From NCBI GenBank assembly GCA_946407195.1, contig CAMJNC010000001.1:1-64000 (forward strand): a stretch of 64,000 bases of DNA. Direction: 5' to 3'. The translations under genes were made by a program, and so were the position numbers. This document shows, piece after piece, positions 51,717 through 60,884 of the stretch (its first letter is position 1; each line of letters begins with the position of its first letter). This stretch comes from an uncultured Treponema sp. (GTDB lineage: Bacteria > Spirochaetota > Spirochaetia > Treponematales > Treponemataceae). A model generated the notes under the pieces. It did no database searches. It was not told the DNA's origin and worked only from the letters and a program-made list of their open reading frames with translations.

Positions 51717-52265
51717 TTATGCCTCTATAAATCCTGTTATTGTAATTTTTCCATTTTCTTCTATTATGATTTCTGCGTTTTCTGAATATTCATCCTGGTC
51801 TGTCAGATTATTCACAATAATTCCGGCTTTTAATTCTAAAAACCGCTGATTTCCAGAACCGGCCCATTTACACGAAGATGGATAATCTTTCATATATGGG
51901 CCGTCAATTAAATAATCACAAAACATCAGAGTATCGTGATGCTCGTAAAGCAGCTTTTCGTATAAATAGCCTGAATACACGAGTGTGTTTAACTCCCTTT
52001 CTTTTGCAAGCTTCAGAAGTTCTTTTAATTCATCACTCTGATCAAAAGGCTCTCCCCCGCTAACTGTTATTCCATCAACTGCTTCGCAATCTATTTGAGC
52101 AATAATCTGCTCTGGAGTTAATTCAATTCCTCCGTTGTATGAATGGGCAGAAGCATTAAAGCATTTTTCACAATGCATGCTGCAGCCCTGAACCCATACA
52201 ACGGCTCTATTTCCGGGACCATTTACCTTTGATTCCTTTACAATTGAATTAATTCGCATCAGCAC
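51717..52265 (-). CDS. Radical SAM activating enzyme-like protein (NrdG-like)
   Basis: VWVQGCSMHCEKCFNASAH (CxxxCxxC), DGITVSGGEPFDQ; start at 52265 or 52259. Confidence 0.85.
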   Translation of the reverse strand: MLMRINSIVKESKVNGPGNRAVVWVQGCSMHCEKCFNASAHSYNGGIELTPEQIIAQIDCEAVDGITVSGGEPFDQSDELKELLKLAKERELNTLVYSGYLYEKLLYEHHDTLMFCDYLIDGPYMKDYPSSCKWAGSGNQRFLELKAGIIVNNLTDQDEYSENAEIIIEENGKITITGFIEA

Positions 52266-53308
52266 ATATTCCTTTTTAAGGTGAAGCTTGTTGTATAACC
52301 GTTTACATTATTAAATTCATGTGTAACTGAATCTGTGATATAGTCTCCACTAAATTCATCTCCAACATACTTAATGCTTACAGTCATGCCTGGAAGCAGC
52401 TTATAAGTTCCTTCTGCTTTTCCTCGTGCTGTCATAAACTTGTATGAATTATGCTGAAGGCTGCCTAAGGCAATGTTCTTTGCATCTTCTTCATCAAATA
52501 ATGTTTCATCAACTATGTTGTTTACCCATTTTCCGCTGCCACCTTTTGAGCAGGAAGTAAAGTCGTCTGAACCTCCAACTTTTTTAGGTACATCACTAAC
52601 TGTTGCGTTTCCTGCAAAGCCTTCACATTTCAAAGAATCCCAGCCTACAGAATTGCAATCTGAAAAAAGCTCTGAAATGTCTTTTACCGGATAGAAAGAA
52701 ATCAAGCTTTTTCCCCATTCAAAAATCACCTCGTCGCTGCGAACCTCTATGGAATCTTTTACATACACTTTTGTTCCATAGGCGTACACATCTTTTCCAT
52801 AGCGTTTAGCTGATTTAAGAATAAAATCGTAATCTGAAATTCCTTCAACGCCTGCAAAAAGCTGGCTTGCTCCAAAAGAGTCTATTTCTGCTGTAAGAGA
52901 ATAGTTTTCAATTATGTCTTTTATCGCATCACTGCAGGTTTTGTTCTCATAAGATACAAAATGATTTCCATGCTTAAGTTTGTATAAAGCATTACAACCA
53001 CGAACTTCTACCATTTCGTGACCAAACTCTTCGAAACGTCCCGCAAAAGCAGTAATCTCACCATCGAAAACCTCTTCTACATCATCTTTATAACCAAGAT
53101 GAATAGAAATCTGGCTTTCAAGAGAGAAGGTTCCAAGCTCAAGCAGCTTTTCTGCAGAAACATCAAACAGCAGAGAAAATGTTCCAACTCCATTTAATCT
53201 GTCATTTACAACTATCTTTTTAAGAGCCCCTTCGTGCTTTGTATCAAGACGTTTTCCATCTACATATACAATCCATACCGGGGTTAACGTTTTATTTTCA
53301 TCAGACAT
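52259..53308 (-). CDS. CIS hub / phage late control D (gpD/VgrG N-terminal-like)
   Basis: 349 aa; GVGTFSLLFDVS...SQISIHLGYKDDVEEVFDGEITAF...SYENKTCSDAIKDIIENY. Confidence 0.75.
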   Translation of the reverse strand: MSDENKTLTPVWIVYVDGKRLDTKHEGALKKIVVNDRLNGVGTFSLLFDVSAEKLLELGTFSLESQISIHLGYKDDVEEVFDGEITAFAGRFEEFGHEMVEVRGCNALYKLKHGNHFVSYENKTCSDAIKDIIENYSLTAEIDSFGASQLFAGVEGISDYDFILKSAKRYGKDVYAYGTKVYVKDSIEVRSDEVIFEWGKSLISFYPVKDISELFSDCNSVGWDSLKCEGFAGNATVSDVPKKVGGSDDFTSCSKGGSGKWVNNIVDETLFDEEDAKNIALGSLQHNSYKFMTARGKAEGTYKLLPGMTVSIKYVGDEFSGDYITDSVTHEFNNVNGYTTSFTLKRNMC

Positions 53309-53321
53309 TTAATAACTCCTG

Positions 53322-53942
53322 TTAGTATAATGGAGGTAATTCTACAATTGTTCCTGCCGAAATATTTTCCGGGTCATCAATATTATTGGCGTCGGCAATA
53401 GCTCTCCATTTGGAACTGTCGTTATATTCTCTTGCTGCCAAAGAAGACAAGGTTTCTCCTTCGCGCAATGCCATTCGTTTTGTATGGTCTGCAGATTCAC
53501 GTCTTGTGTTAGAAAGCTGTGTAGCGGCAGTTGCATATTCCTTAAATACAACCTTACAGATTGCACGAAGAGGGGTTCCGTCATTTGAGAAGAGTGTAAA
53601 ACGCTGAACAAGATCTTCCATTACACAATCAAAGCTAAGGCTTCCCCAGCTGAAACGGAGAATTGGAGGTCTATGCTCCTGAGCATTTACAAGCATAAGC
53701 TCTTCAATTTTTGTTGTATAATCGCGAACATCAGTTTTTTCTTCTGAAGTATCAAAGAACAATTCCATAGAAAGTCTTTTGCGTTCACCCATTGTAAACT
53801 GAACTGGTGGCGAATCCATTCCAAATACATTTATTTCTGACCATGGAGTCTTCTTTTCAATTACATACTCTTTAGGATTAAAAAGAACTTCAATTTCGTC
53901 GTTTGTGTCTACATTTGTAATTACAGCTTTTTCAAGTGCCAT
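53322..53942 (-). CDS. LysM-domain baseplate protein (Afp7-like)
   Basis: EVLFNPKEYVIEKKTPWSE...; C-terminal LysM REGETLSSLAAREYNDSSKWRAIADANNIDDPENISAGTIVELPP. Confidence 0.85.
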   Translation of the reverse strand: MALEKAVITNVDTNDEIEVLFNPKEYVIEKKTPWSEINVFGMDSPPVQFTMGERKRLSMELFFDTSEEKTDVRDYTTKIEELMLVNAQEHRPPILRFSWGSLSFDCVMEDLVQRFTLFSNDGTPLRAICKVVFKEYATAATQLSNTRRESADHTKRMALREGETLSSLAAREYNDSSKWRAIADANNIDDPENISAGTIVELPPLY

Positions 53943-53960
53943 ACTCAGCTCCTATAAAAA

Positions 53961-54401
53961 TCAGTTACCGTCAACCGACAGACCTTCATGTGTTATTTCA
54001 ATTCTTTCTACTGCATATTCGCTGCCCAGATTTGTTTCCAGTCGTGGACCAATCCAGCGGCAAGGGAATGCACGGAAAAAATTCCAGCGTTTTAATTCGT
54101 TGTTTTCTGTATCTTTAAGAATGATTGAACCGTTTTTACGTTCTATCTTCTTATCTTCCAGTACAGTTTCTTTATACCAGTTAAACAGAGCCTCATTATC
54201 TGTAATTCCTTTTTCAAGAATCAGATTTGGATAGCGGGTACGGCCGTAGAATTTATGAGTCGTTGTATTAAGGCCACCCTCTTCTATCTCATATACATAA
54301 GTCTCTGCTTCCAAACCTTCGCACTTTTGAAATCTTGCGGTTTCTATACCGTCAATTTCAACAGTGAACAAATAGGCAGAAATCTTTCCATCATCACTCA
54401 T
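53961..54401 (-). CDS. Tail tube protein 2 (T4 gp19-like)
   Basis: ATG 54401 preceded by aggagg; YLFTVEIDGIETARFQKCEGLEAE...WYKETVLEDKKIERKNGSIILKD...RWNFFRAFPCRWIGPRL. Confidence 0.85.
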   Translation of the reverse strand: MSDDGKISAYLFTVEIDGIETARFQKCEGLEAETYVYEIEEGGLNTTTHKFYGRTRYPNLILEKGITDNEALFNWYKETVLEDKKIERKNGSIILKDTENNELKRWNFFRAFPCRWIGPRLETNLGSEYAVERIEITHEGLSVDGN

Positions 54402-54411
54402 TTTCTTCCTC

Positions 54412-56163
54412 CTAATCCTCCTGGATATATACGCTTGCGCCATCTTTTTCTGCAGTAATTGTTACCTGGAAAAATTCGGCTGGCTTGACAATTGCAACAC
54501 CAACTTCAAAAGTCAGTATTCCATTATCTATATTTTCAATTGGATTTAATTCTTCATCGCAGCGTACATAAAACCCCTGTTCTGCTGTACTGCCTGCTAA
54601 ATATCCTTTCATCCACAGGTTCAATAAAAATCCGGATACCTGTCGTACAAGGCGTTTTCTAAGATTCTTGTCGTTTACTTCAAAAACAGCCCATTGAGTT
54701 CCCTGTTTTATAGCAGAACTTATACGCGAGAAGGTTCTTCTTACACTTATATAGCGCCACTCATAATCTGGAGAAAGTGTCTTTGCTCCCCAGATTTTTA
54801 CACCTGAGCCCGGGAAATACTTTAAGACATTTATATTTTTGTCATAAAGCATTGAGATTTCGCTTTGTGTAATTTTCTTGGAAAGGCCTACCGCGCCCTG
54901 AACAATACAGTTAGCCGGTGCCTGGAAAATTCCTTTCTCGCTATCTGTCATTCCTATGCAGCCACAGATTGCTCCAGAAGGCGGCATTCGTATTGTTTTA
55001 TATCCGGCAGCATCCAGCGGATCTAATACATTCACATAAGGATAATAAATTGCCGCACAGTTAGACTGTATTCTATTTGCATAATCTATTGCCTGCGGAG
55101 TGGTAAAAGAATCCGGCATGTCCAGAACCGCAAAACGATTTGGAAAACGTTCTGCCTGAATTACCATGGCTTTTTGTACTGCTTCATAAGCCTTTAGTCT
55201 TTCTTCCGGCTCTTTTCCCGGCTGATTCAAAATCCAGTTTAAATCTGGAACTGCAATAATTGAAATGTCATCTCTTGTTTCAAAGGCTCCAATTCCAGAA
55301 AATTCATTTATTCCTTTATAAAAGCCTATAAAGTCTCCGGCTGTAATATCTGCAATTCCATCGCAGCCATTCTTTGCATATTGTGAATAAACAGGTTTTA
55401 TCATTCCCTGTGCATCTGACCTGTCTATTCTTAATGTACGAGAACGAGTGTTTATATAAGTTTCAAAATACCTTTCATTATTTTCATTCATTGAAAGGTG
55501 CAGATAGGTTTCATTCTTTTTATCTTTATTTGAAATAATTGTTGAAAAGAAAACCTGACGGATAAGTATTTCCTGTAAATTGCCTGTATACTTTTTGAGA
55601 TTTTTAAGAGGGTGCGAAAAATACACCAGATTGTCTTTTATTTTCGCTATCTGGCGGCAAATTGTTTTACCGTGTTTTAAATTAAAATCAAGAATGTCGC
55701 CCTCTGCAATATTCTCAGTATTATCAAGTTCTACATAATCAAACTCTTCACCAACACTAAGAATTTTTGACTGAAGCTTTTCATATTCATACCAGAGCTT
55801 AACGCAGATGTAGTTTCCCCAGGTGCCTGGAGTAAGAGCCTTTAATTTTACAGATCCCTTCTGACATTCCAATTCAAGCTCCGCTTCATGAACAGATTCT
55901 GTATGAGCAACTCTTGTAACAACGCATTCTTTTCCACCGCATTTGAAATAACTGTAAACAGATAAGGGCAGTACACCTTCGGTATCGAATCCGCCATACA
56001 ATTTTAAATACTCGTCAAAGCTGTTAATAAGCTCAGGCTTTCCTACCGGTCCCTTTTCGGCAATACCGGCAAAAGCACAAAGGCAGCGAGTATCAATTTG
56101 TAATGGATTGAGTACATATTGCTGTTCAGAAACATATACTCCAGGCACACTCAATCTGTTCAT
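54412..56163 (-). CDS. Tail sheath protein 2
   Basis: 583 aa; MNRLSVPGVYVSEQ...GVKIWGAKTLSPDYEWRYISVRRTFSRISSAIKQGTQWAVFEVND. Confidence 0.9.
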   Translation of the reverse strand: MNRLSVPGVYVSEQQYVLNPLQIDTRCLCAFAGIAEKGPVGKPELINSFDEYLKLYGGFDTEGVLPLSVYSYFKCGGKECVVTRVAHTESVHEAELELECQKGSVKLKALTPGTWGNYICVKLWYEYEKLQSKILSVGEEFDYVELDNTENIAEGDILDFNLKHGKTICRQIAKIKDNLVYFSHPLKNLKKYTGNLQEILIRQVFFSTIISNKDKKNETYLHLSMNENNERYFETYINTRSRTLRIDRSDAQGMIKPVYSQYAKNGCDGIADITAGDFIGFYKGINEFSGIGAFETRDDISIIAVPDLNWILNQPGKEPEERLKAYEAVQKAMVIQAERFPNRFAVLDMPDSFTTPQAIDYANRIQSNCAAIYYPYVNVLDPLDAAGYKTIRMPPSGAICGCIGMTDSEKGIFQAPANCIVQGAVGLSKKITQSEISMLYDKNINVLKYFPGSGVKIWGAKTLSPDYEWRYISVRRTFSRISSAIKQGTQWAVFEVNDKNLRKRLVRQVSGFLLNLWMKGYLAGSTAEQGFYVRCDEELNPIENIDNGILTFEVGVAIVKPAEFFQVTITAEKDGASVYIQED

Positions 56164-56169
56164 CTTATT

Positions 56170-57315
56170 CTATTTCTTTTCCTTCTTAGGCTTTTTCTTT
56201 TTTATGTCCGGAAGATATCTGCAGAATGGACAGTAATCCCAGGAGTCTTTCATTCTGTTTCCACAAACAGGACACCTTCTTTTTGTAATTCCCATTGCAG
56301 TTCGTTTTTTAATTTTTATAAGAATGAAGAGAATTACAATAACGACAATAATTACAACTGCAATTATAATTAATGTAATTTTGAGCCAGCGTGGAACCGG
56401 AAGCTTTACAGCTAAGAATGTTTTCTGGCCTTTTCCTTCTGAATCTCTTTCAAAAACAGCAACTTCGAGAAGATGGAAGTTATTATCTGGTTTTACATTT
56501 TTAACCTTATATGTAATTACATAACATTTAGTAATAATGTCTCGAATTACTTTTATACTGTCTGGTATTGACTGTAACTTAGAGCTGTAAACATAGGTTC
56601 CCGAAGTAAGCTCCGAAATCTGATTAAGTGCACTTAAGCCAGCCGAGCTGAGTACCTTAATACCTATTGAGTAAATTGGAATAGATTTTTCATTTAGAAC
56701 TGCATCAAGCTGATCTTTAGAAAAGCGGCTGTTCTGATCACGTCCATCTGAAATTATAATAACAACTTTTCTTCTTGTAGATTTAGCTTCAAGTTTTCTT
56801 ACAACATTTAATATCGAGTCATAGATTCTTGGCTGAACCTCTGAAATCTCAATTGCATTTATAAGTGAAGTATCAATTTCTTCTTTTTGAAGATTTTCAA
56901 AAACCGGAACAGCTTCATCTCCAATTGTATACAAAGAAAGGGTTTCACCTTTCTGCATATAATCAATAAACTTAATTACTGCAGTCTTCTGAAAGTCGAG
57001 AGGCTCACCTTCCATAATACCATTGTTAGAAATAAGAATAGTATAATCTACAGGTTCAGTTTTCATTGAAAATGGATATACGTTCTGTTTTCCATTTAAT
57101 TCTTCACTGTCAATCCGAGACATAAAAAGTCCGGGAGCAAGTCCTGTTACAATTTCGCCATTATTGTCTCTAACAGAAACATAAGCTGTCATGTTTGGAT
57201 AGTCATGAGAATCTATCTGATCTATTTTTACATTAAGTTCTTTTTTTTCAGCTTCCTGTGAATATACAAAAATTGAAAAAGCAAACAGAATCAAAAATGT
57301 TAATATTTTTTTCAT
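56170..57315 (-). CDS. VWA-like secreted/TM protein with C-terminal zinc ribbon
   Basis: Signal peptide MKKILTFLILFAFSIFVYS; VWA-like KVVIIISDGRDQNSRFSKD; TM LKITLIIIAVVIIVVIVILFILI; CPVCGNRMKDSWDYCPFC. Confidence 0.75.
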   Translation of the reverse strand: MKKILTFLILFAFSIFVYSQEAEKKELNVKIDQIDSHDYPNMTAYVSVRDNNGEIVTGLAPGLFMSRIDSEELNGKQNVYPFSMKTEPVDYTILISNNGIMEGEPLDFQKTAVIKFIDYMQKGETLSLYTIGDEAVPVFENLQKEEIDTSLINAIEISEVQPRIYDSILNVVRKLEAKSTRRKVVIIISDGRDQNSRFSKDQLDAVLNEKSIPIYSIGIKVLSSAGLSALNQISELTSGTYVYSSKLQSIPDSIKVIRDIITKCYVITYKVKNVKPDNNFHLLEVAVFERDSEGKGQKTFLAVKLPVPRWLKITLIIIAVVIIVVIVILFILIKIKKRTAMGITKRRCPVCGNRMKDSWDYCPFCRYLPDIKKKKPKKEKK

Positions 57316-57324
57316 AATTACTTC

Positions 57325-57693
57325 CTATAACAATTTAATTTTGAACTGCTTATCTCCCAACAGCAGAATATCACCATCAATGAGCAGAGTTTTTACACTG
57401 TCTATTTTATTTACCTTAACAGGGGTTCCATTTCCTAAATCTACAAGCGAACACTCATTATCAAAAACTGAAAGATACGCATGTTGTCTTGCAAGGCCTG
57501 CATTAAGAATTCTTATTTCACAATCAACAGCTGAACCTATAAAAGATTTTCCTTCATGTATGGTATAACTTTTTTCTACACTGCCATCTTCTTTAAGTGC
57601 AACAAGCCAGCCGGCAAGTGGTGCAATGCAAACTGGACACACTTTCCAGGATGGGTCCATAATATGACCTTCTTTACAATACTTATAATGCAT
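57325..57693 (-). CDS. FHA-domain protein with N-terminal zinc ribbon
   Basis: CKEGHIMDPSWKVCPVC; SFIGSAVDCEIRILNAGLARQHAYLSV...LVDLGNGTPVKVN. Confidence 0.8.
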   Translation of the reverse strand: MHYKYCKEGHIMDPSWKVCPVCIAPLAGWLVALKEDGSVEKSYTIHEGKSFIGSAVDCEIRILNAGLARQHAYLSVFDNECSLVDLGNGTPVKVNKIDSVKTLLIDGDILLLGDKQFKIKLL

Positions 57694-57702
57694 CTAGTCC
57701 CC

Positions 57703-59223
57703 CTACAATAACTGATAAACCCAGATAGTTGCTGAGTTATCTCGTCCTTTTTCACCGATATTAAACATAACCTCTGGCGTATACTCAGTAATCTCGCCTT
57801 CGTTAATCTTAAGATAAATATTTCGCCAGCGGTTTTTTGTATCAACGCCGTCAACATTCATTGTGTAATTATTTTTACCCTGTAATGTAACAGTTACTGC
57901 ATAATTACCCTGATATATGTCTGTTCGGCGGATTATTAAAGTCTTACGTCCCTTTACAATATTCTTCAGATGGAATTTCATGCTTCCGCCAATCCAGCGT
58001 TTAATAGTGTCGTATACAAGAGTTCCATCAGGATAATAGAATGAATCTTTTACTGTAGAAGGATGACTTGCATTTACAAATGAAAGTCTGTGAGCTTCTA
58101 TAGACTCTGGAGAAGCCATATTGATTGTGTCGACAAGTGTATATTTTTCTTCCTCAAACAGAAGAACACGCGGCATTTTGTAACTGATGAACTGAATATC
58201 ATTACTGTTAACTTCCTTCTCAATTATTGTATTTTTCAATCCATCAATTATTTTTTTGTGCTCACCCAATATAAGATCTATTTCTTCATATTTGTTGCCG
58301 TATTTTTTCAAAAGCTCACCAAGATTGTACATTGCATTACGGGCATTTTCATAATCTTCTTTGGTTGTAAAATTATAATTTTCGTTTTCATGCTCACGCT
58401 CGTAATCTGCAAGTTCAAACAAAACATCATGATCAATATCAAAAAGCGGAGTCATAAGATGAATTATGTCATCAAAGAAAACTCCTGCTGTCTGAATAAT
58501 CATCTTTGAGGTCAAAGCCACGGTGTACATGCTCTTTAAAGACGGCAGCGGGAAAAACTCATTACAAGATTTTGAAACACTACAGGTATATTCAAACAAA
58601 TCTATCATGAGCTTTTGAAGATACATTGAAACACCGCGTTCTGTTCTTACTGCCCATGGAACAAATCTATAATCTAATGCATTAGGTCCCGGATTCTTAA
58701 AATCATCGCAGTTTGCAATTTCGTTTATTCCAATTCCTTCCGGATCTTCAAGTCTTACCCGAGCAAGTTCTACTGTAATATCTGGCTCTGTAATTTCCTG
58801 AACAATTTCAACCTTTGCAGTTTCCAGCTTGTACTGGTAGCCCTGCAAATCTATATTTTCTGAGTTTTGGAAAAAGTCCTGAAGCACTTCGCTATATTTG
58901 ATTACAATGTAAATTGTGCATGGATAGTTATATTTCTTTGAATCAAACACAAGCACCTGTGGTTCATATAAGAAAAGCGGTTTTCCAAGACCATCGAAAC
59001 AAAGTCCGCGCCCTACAATAAAAGTAACAAGACCACCCTTAGTTTTCTCTGCCTGTACATGAAGTGAATCTAAAAAATTAGGAACTATTCCATAACCATG
59101 AAAAATTTTGTTATATAGCTTTTCCTTATTGAAATGATAGTCTTCTATCTTATTCCAATAGTCTGGACCTACCTGCAGGCCTGGGAAGAAGTTTGCTCTT
59201 TTATAGTTTTCCAGCTCATCCAT
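57703..59223 (-). CDS. CIS-associated baseplate/tail protein, unknown (506 aa)
   Basis: Embedded in the CIS operon; NFFPGLQVGPDYWNKIEDYHFNKEKLYNKIFHGYGIVPNFLDSLHV resembles baseplate-associated N-termini. Confidence 0.5.
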   Translation of the reverse strand: MDELENYKRANFFPGLQVGPDYWNKIEDYHFNKEKLYNKIFHGYGIVPNFLDSLHVQAEKTKGGLVTFIVGRGLCFDGLGKPLFLYEPQVLVFDSKKYNYPCTIYIVIKYSEVLQDFFQNSENIDLQGYQYKLETAKVEIVQEITEPDITVELARVRLEDPEGIGINEIANCDDFKNPGPNALDYRFVPWAVRTERGVSMYLQKLMIDLFEYTCSVSKSCNEFFPLPSLKSMYTVALTSKMIIQTAGVFFDDIIHLMTPLFDIDHDVLFELADYEREHENENYNFTTKEDYENARNAMYNLGELLKKYGNKYEEIDLILGEHKKIIDGLKNTIIEKEVNSNDIQFISYKMPRVLLFEEEKYTLVDTINMASPESIEAHRLSFVNASHPSTVKDSFYYPDGTLVYDTIKRWIGGSMKFHLKNIVKGRKTLIIRRTDIYQGNYAVTVTLQGKNNYTMNVDGVDTKNRWRNIYLKINEGEITEYTPEVMFNIGEKGRDNSATIWVYQLL

Positions 59224-59238
59224 AATCTATTTTCCTTT

Positions 59239-60036
59239 TTAAAATGTTATTATTGAACCCATTGTAGATTTACCATCAATTGTGGTTTTCTTTCTTGGGC
59301 GTACCTTTTTCTTCTTAAAACAGATATAGCAGTCTGTATTCACAGGCTTTTCCTGTTGTAATAAAAGTGAAAGTCTTTTTATAAGATTTTCATCAAAATA
59401 TTCTTTTTCAACCGGGAACGATACTGTAAAAACAGAAGCATCTCCTTCTCTGTTAAATATTCCACCCCTTATATCCGTGTTATCTAGAATATCAAGACGA
59501 GAATAAGGGACATAATCTTCAATTATTTCTGGAACAATTCCTGTAAGAATATATACATAAACCTTTAAACCTAAGGCTGTTCCGCGTAATTTAAACAAAG
59601 GAATTGCGTATTGTAAAAAGAGTCTTCTCTTTTCTTCTGTTCCTAAAAGCTCAACATTAATACCCAGCCAGTTTGCAAGAACATGAAGAAAGTCAGACGG
59701 GCAATGCATTGGTCTGAATAATTCATTTATATTGTCAATTTTTATGGAAATATCATTTTTAAGATGCTGGAAAATCATAAGATAGCGGCTTAAAAAATCA
59801 TTTTCCTGAAAGTTCGAAGGTAAATAACGTACCGCATTTTTTGAAGTAGCATAAAGCATTACTTTTTTGTTATCGATTATTTTACAATCAGTAACAATAA
59901 ACCTGCGGTAATCCGATTCCTGATATGTAATTTCAATATCATCTTCCTTCAAATCTGAATACAATGAGAATAATCTGTTTTTTGCAGCAAAGAGGTCTAA
60001 GCCTACACAGGTTTGCTTAATTGCAACTGCATTCAA
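59239..60036 (-). CDS. Phage tail protein I-like baseplate component
   Basis: LPSNFQENDFLSRYLMIFQHL...RPMHCPSDFLHVLANWLGI...RRLFLQYAIPLFKLRGTALGLKVYVYILTG. Confidence 0.8.
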   Translation of the reverse strand: MNAVAIKQTCVGLDLFAAKNRLFSLYSDLKEDDIEITYQESDYRRFIVTDCKIIDNKKVMLYATSKNAVRYLPSNFQENDFLSRYLMIFQHLKNDISIKIDNINELFRPMHCPSDFLHVLANWLGINVELLGTEEKRRLFLQYAIPLFKLRGTALGLKVYVYILTGIVPEIIEDYVPYSRLDILDNTDIRGGIFNREGDASVFTVSFPVEKEYFDENLIKRLSLLLQQEKPVNTDCYICFKKKKVRPRKKTTIDGKSTMGSIITF

Positions 60037-60444
60037 TTATCCCCACCTCCTGACTGTAAGACGAATATTGTTTTTTGTATCTTCTTCTTCCTGAACAACT
60101 GAATAACCTAAATCTTTTACCTTATCCATAATTGTTTCATATGCGTACTGACGTGTAATCTTATTTAGAATTTCATCCTGCTTAAGACCGGTAAAGGTTT
60201 CTATTGCCCACCAGTCAGCAACAAATTCATAATTATTTTCTTTCTTACGAATTCCTATGCTGTATTTAGAGCCTGTTTTAATTTCAAAAATACAGTCTTC
60301 TATTTCTTCATTCTTTCCATAACCATGAAGGGTAAGCTTTTCGTTTTCAGCTGCTTCAACATATTTCATATCCAGAGCTTCGAGCGCTTTTTTGAGACAT
60401 TCAAGACTTTTAATTTTTGTATCAATTTTTGAAATATGAGACAT
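60037..60444 (-). CDS. Hypothetical CIS-operon protein (135 aa)
   Basis: Operonic position; abuts the tail protein I gene. Confidence 0.5.
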   Translation of the reverse strand: MSHISKIDTKIKSLECLKKALEALDMKYVEAAENEKLTLHGYGKNEEIEDCIFEIKTGSKYSIGIRKKENNYEFVADWWAIETFTGLKQDEILNKITRQYAYETIMDKVKDLGYSVVQEEEDTKNNIRLTVRRWG

Positions 60445-60446
60445 CT

Positions 60447-60884
60447 TTATTCCTCTTTTTCCTTTTGTCCTATCTGCACTCTTATATATGCATTATTAGG
60501 AATCTTCTTTGTTACACTCTCTATGCGGCAGGTTACAAAACCATTCATAACAGAAATGATTTTGAATGTTCCAATAATTTCTCCAAAATCCGAAGCAGGA
60601 GAGATTTCTCCGGATACTCCTTTTTCGAGTCCTGTTTTTACTTCTCCAGCCTTTGCCATAATTTCTGTCTGTACACCATTTTCCAGAGATATTTCCAAAA
60701 CGCGCATAACGCCATAAACAGGCTCATAAAGAACCTGTTTTTTGAGCTGAACATTTTTTGGTAGTGGTGTTATTTCAGCTAATACCAGAGGATCTTCTAC
60801 AACAACATCTTTTGATTTGCAACCCGTAAGCAGTAAAAGCAAAAATAGAATCGGTAATAGTATTATTTTTCCAGCAGTTTCCAT
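60447..60884 (-). CDS. Small lipoprotein (145 aa)
   Basis: Lipobox signal KIILLPILFLLLLLTGC. Confidence 0.7.
   Translation of the reverse strand: METAGKIILLPILFLLLLLTGCKSKDVVVEDPLVLAEITPLPKNVQLKKQVLYEPVYGVMRVLEISLENGVQTEIMAKAGEVKTGLEKGVSGEISPASDFGEIIGTFKIISVMNGFVTCRIESVTKKIPNNAYIRVQIGQKEKEE

Noticed and set aside
54402-54443. N-terminal extension MAQAYISRRIRRKK of tube protein 2
   Set aside because: Overlaps the sheath 2 stop; strong SD directly precedes the ATG at 54401
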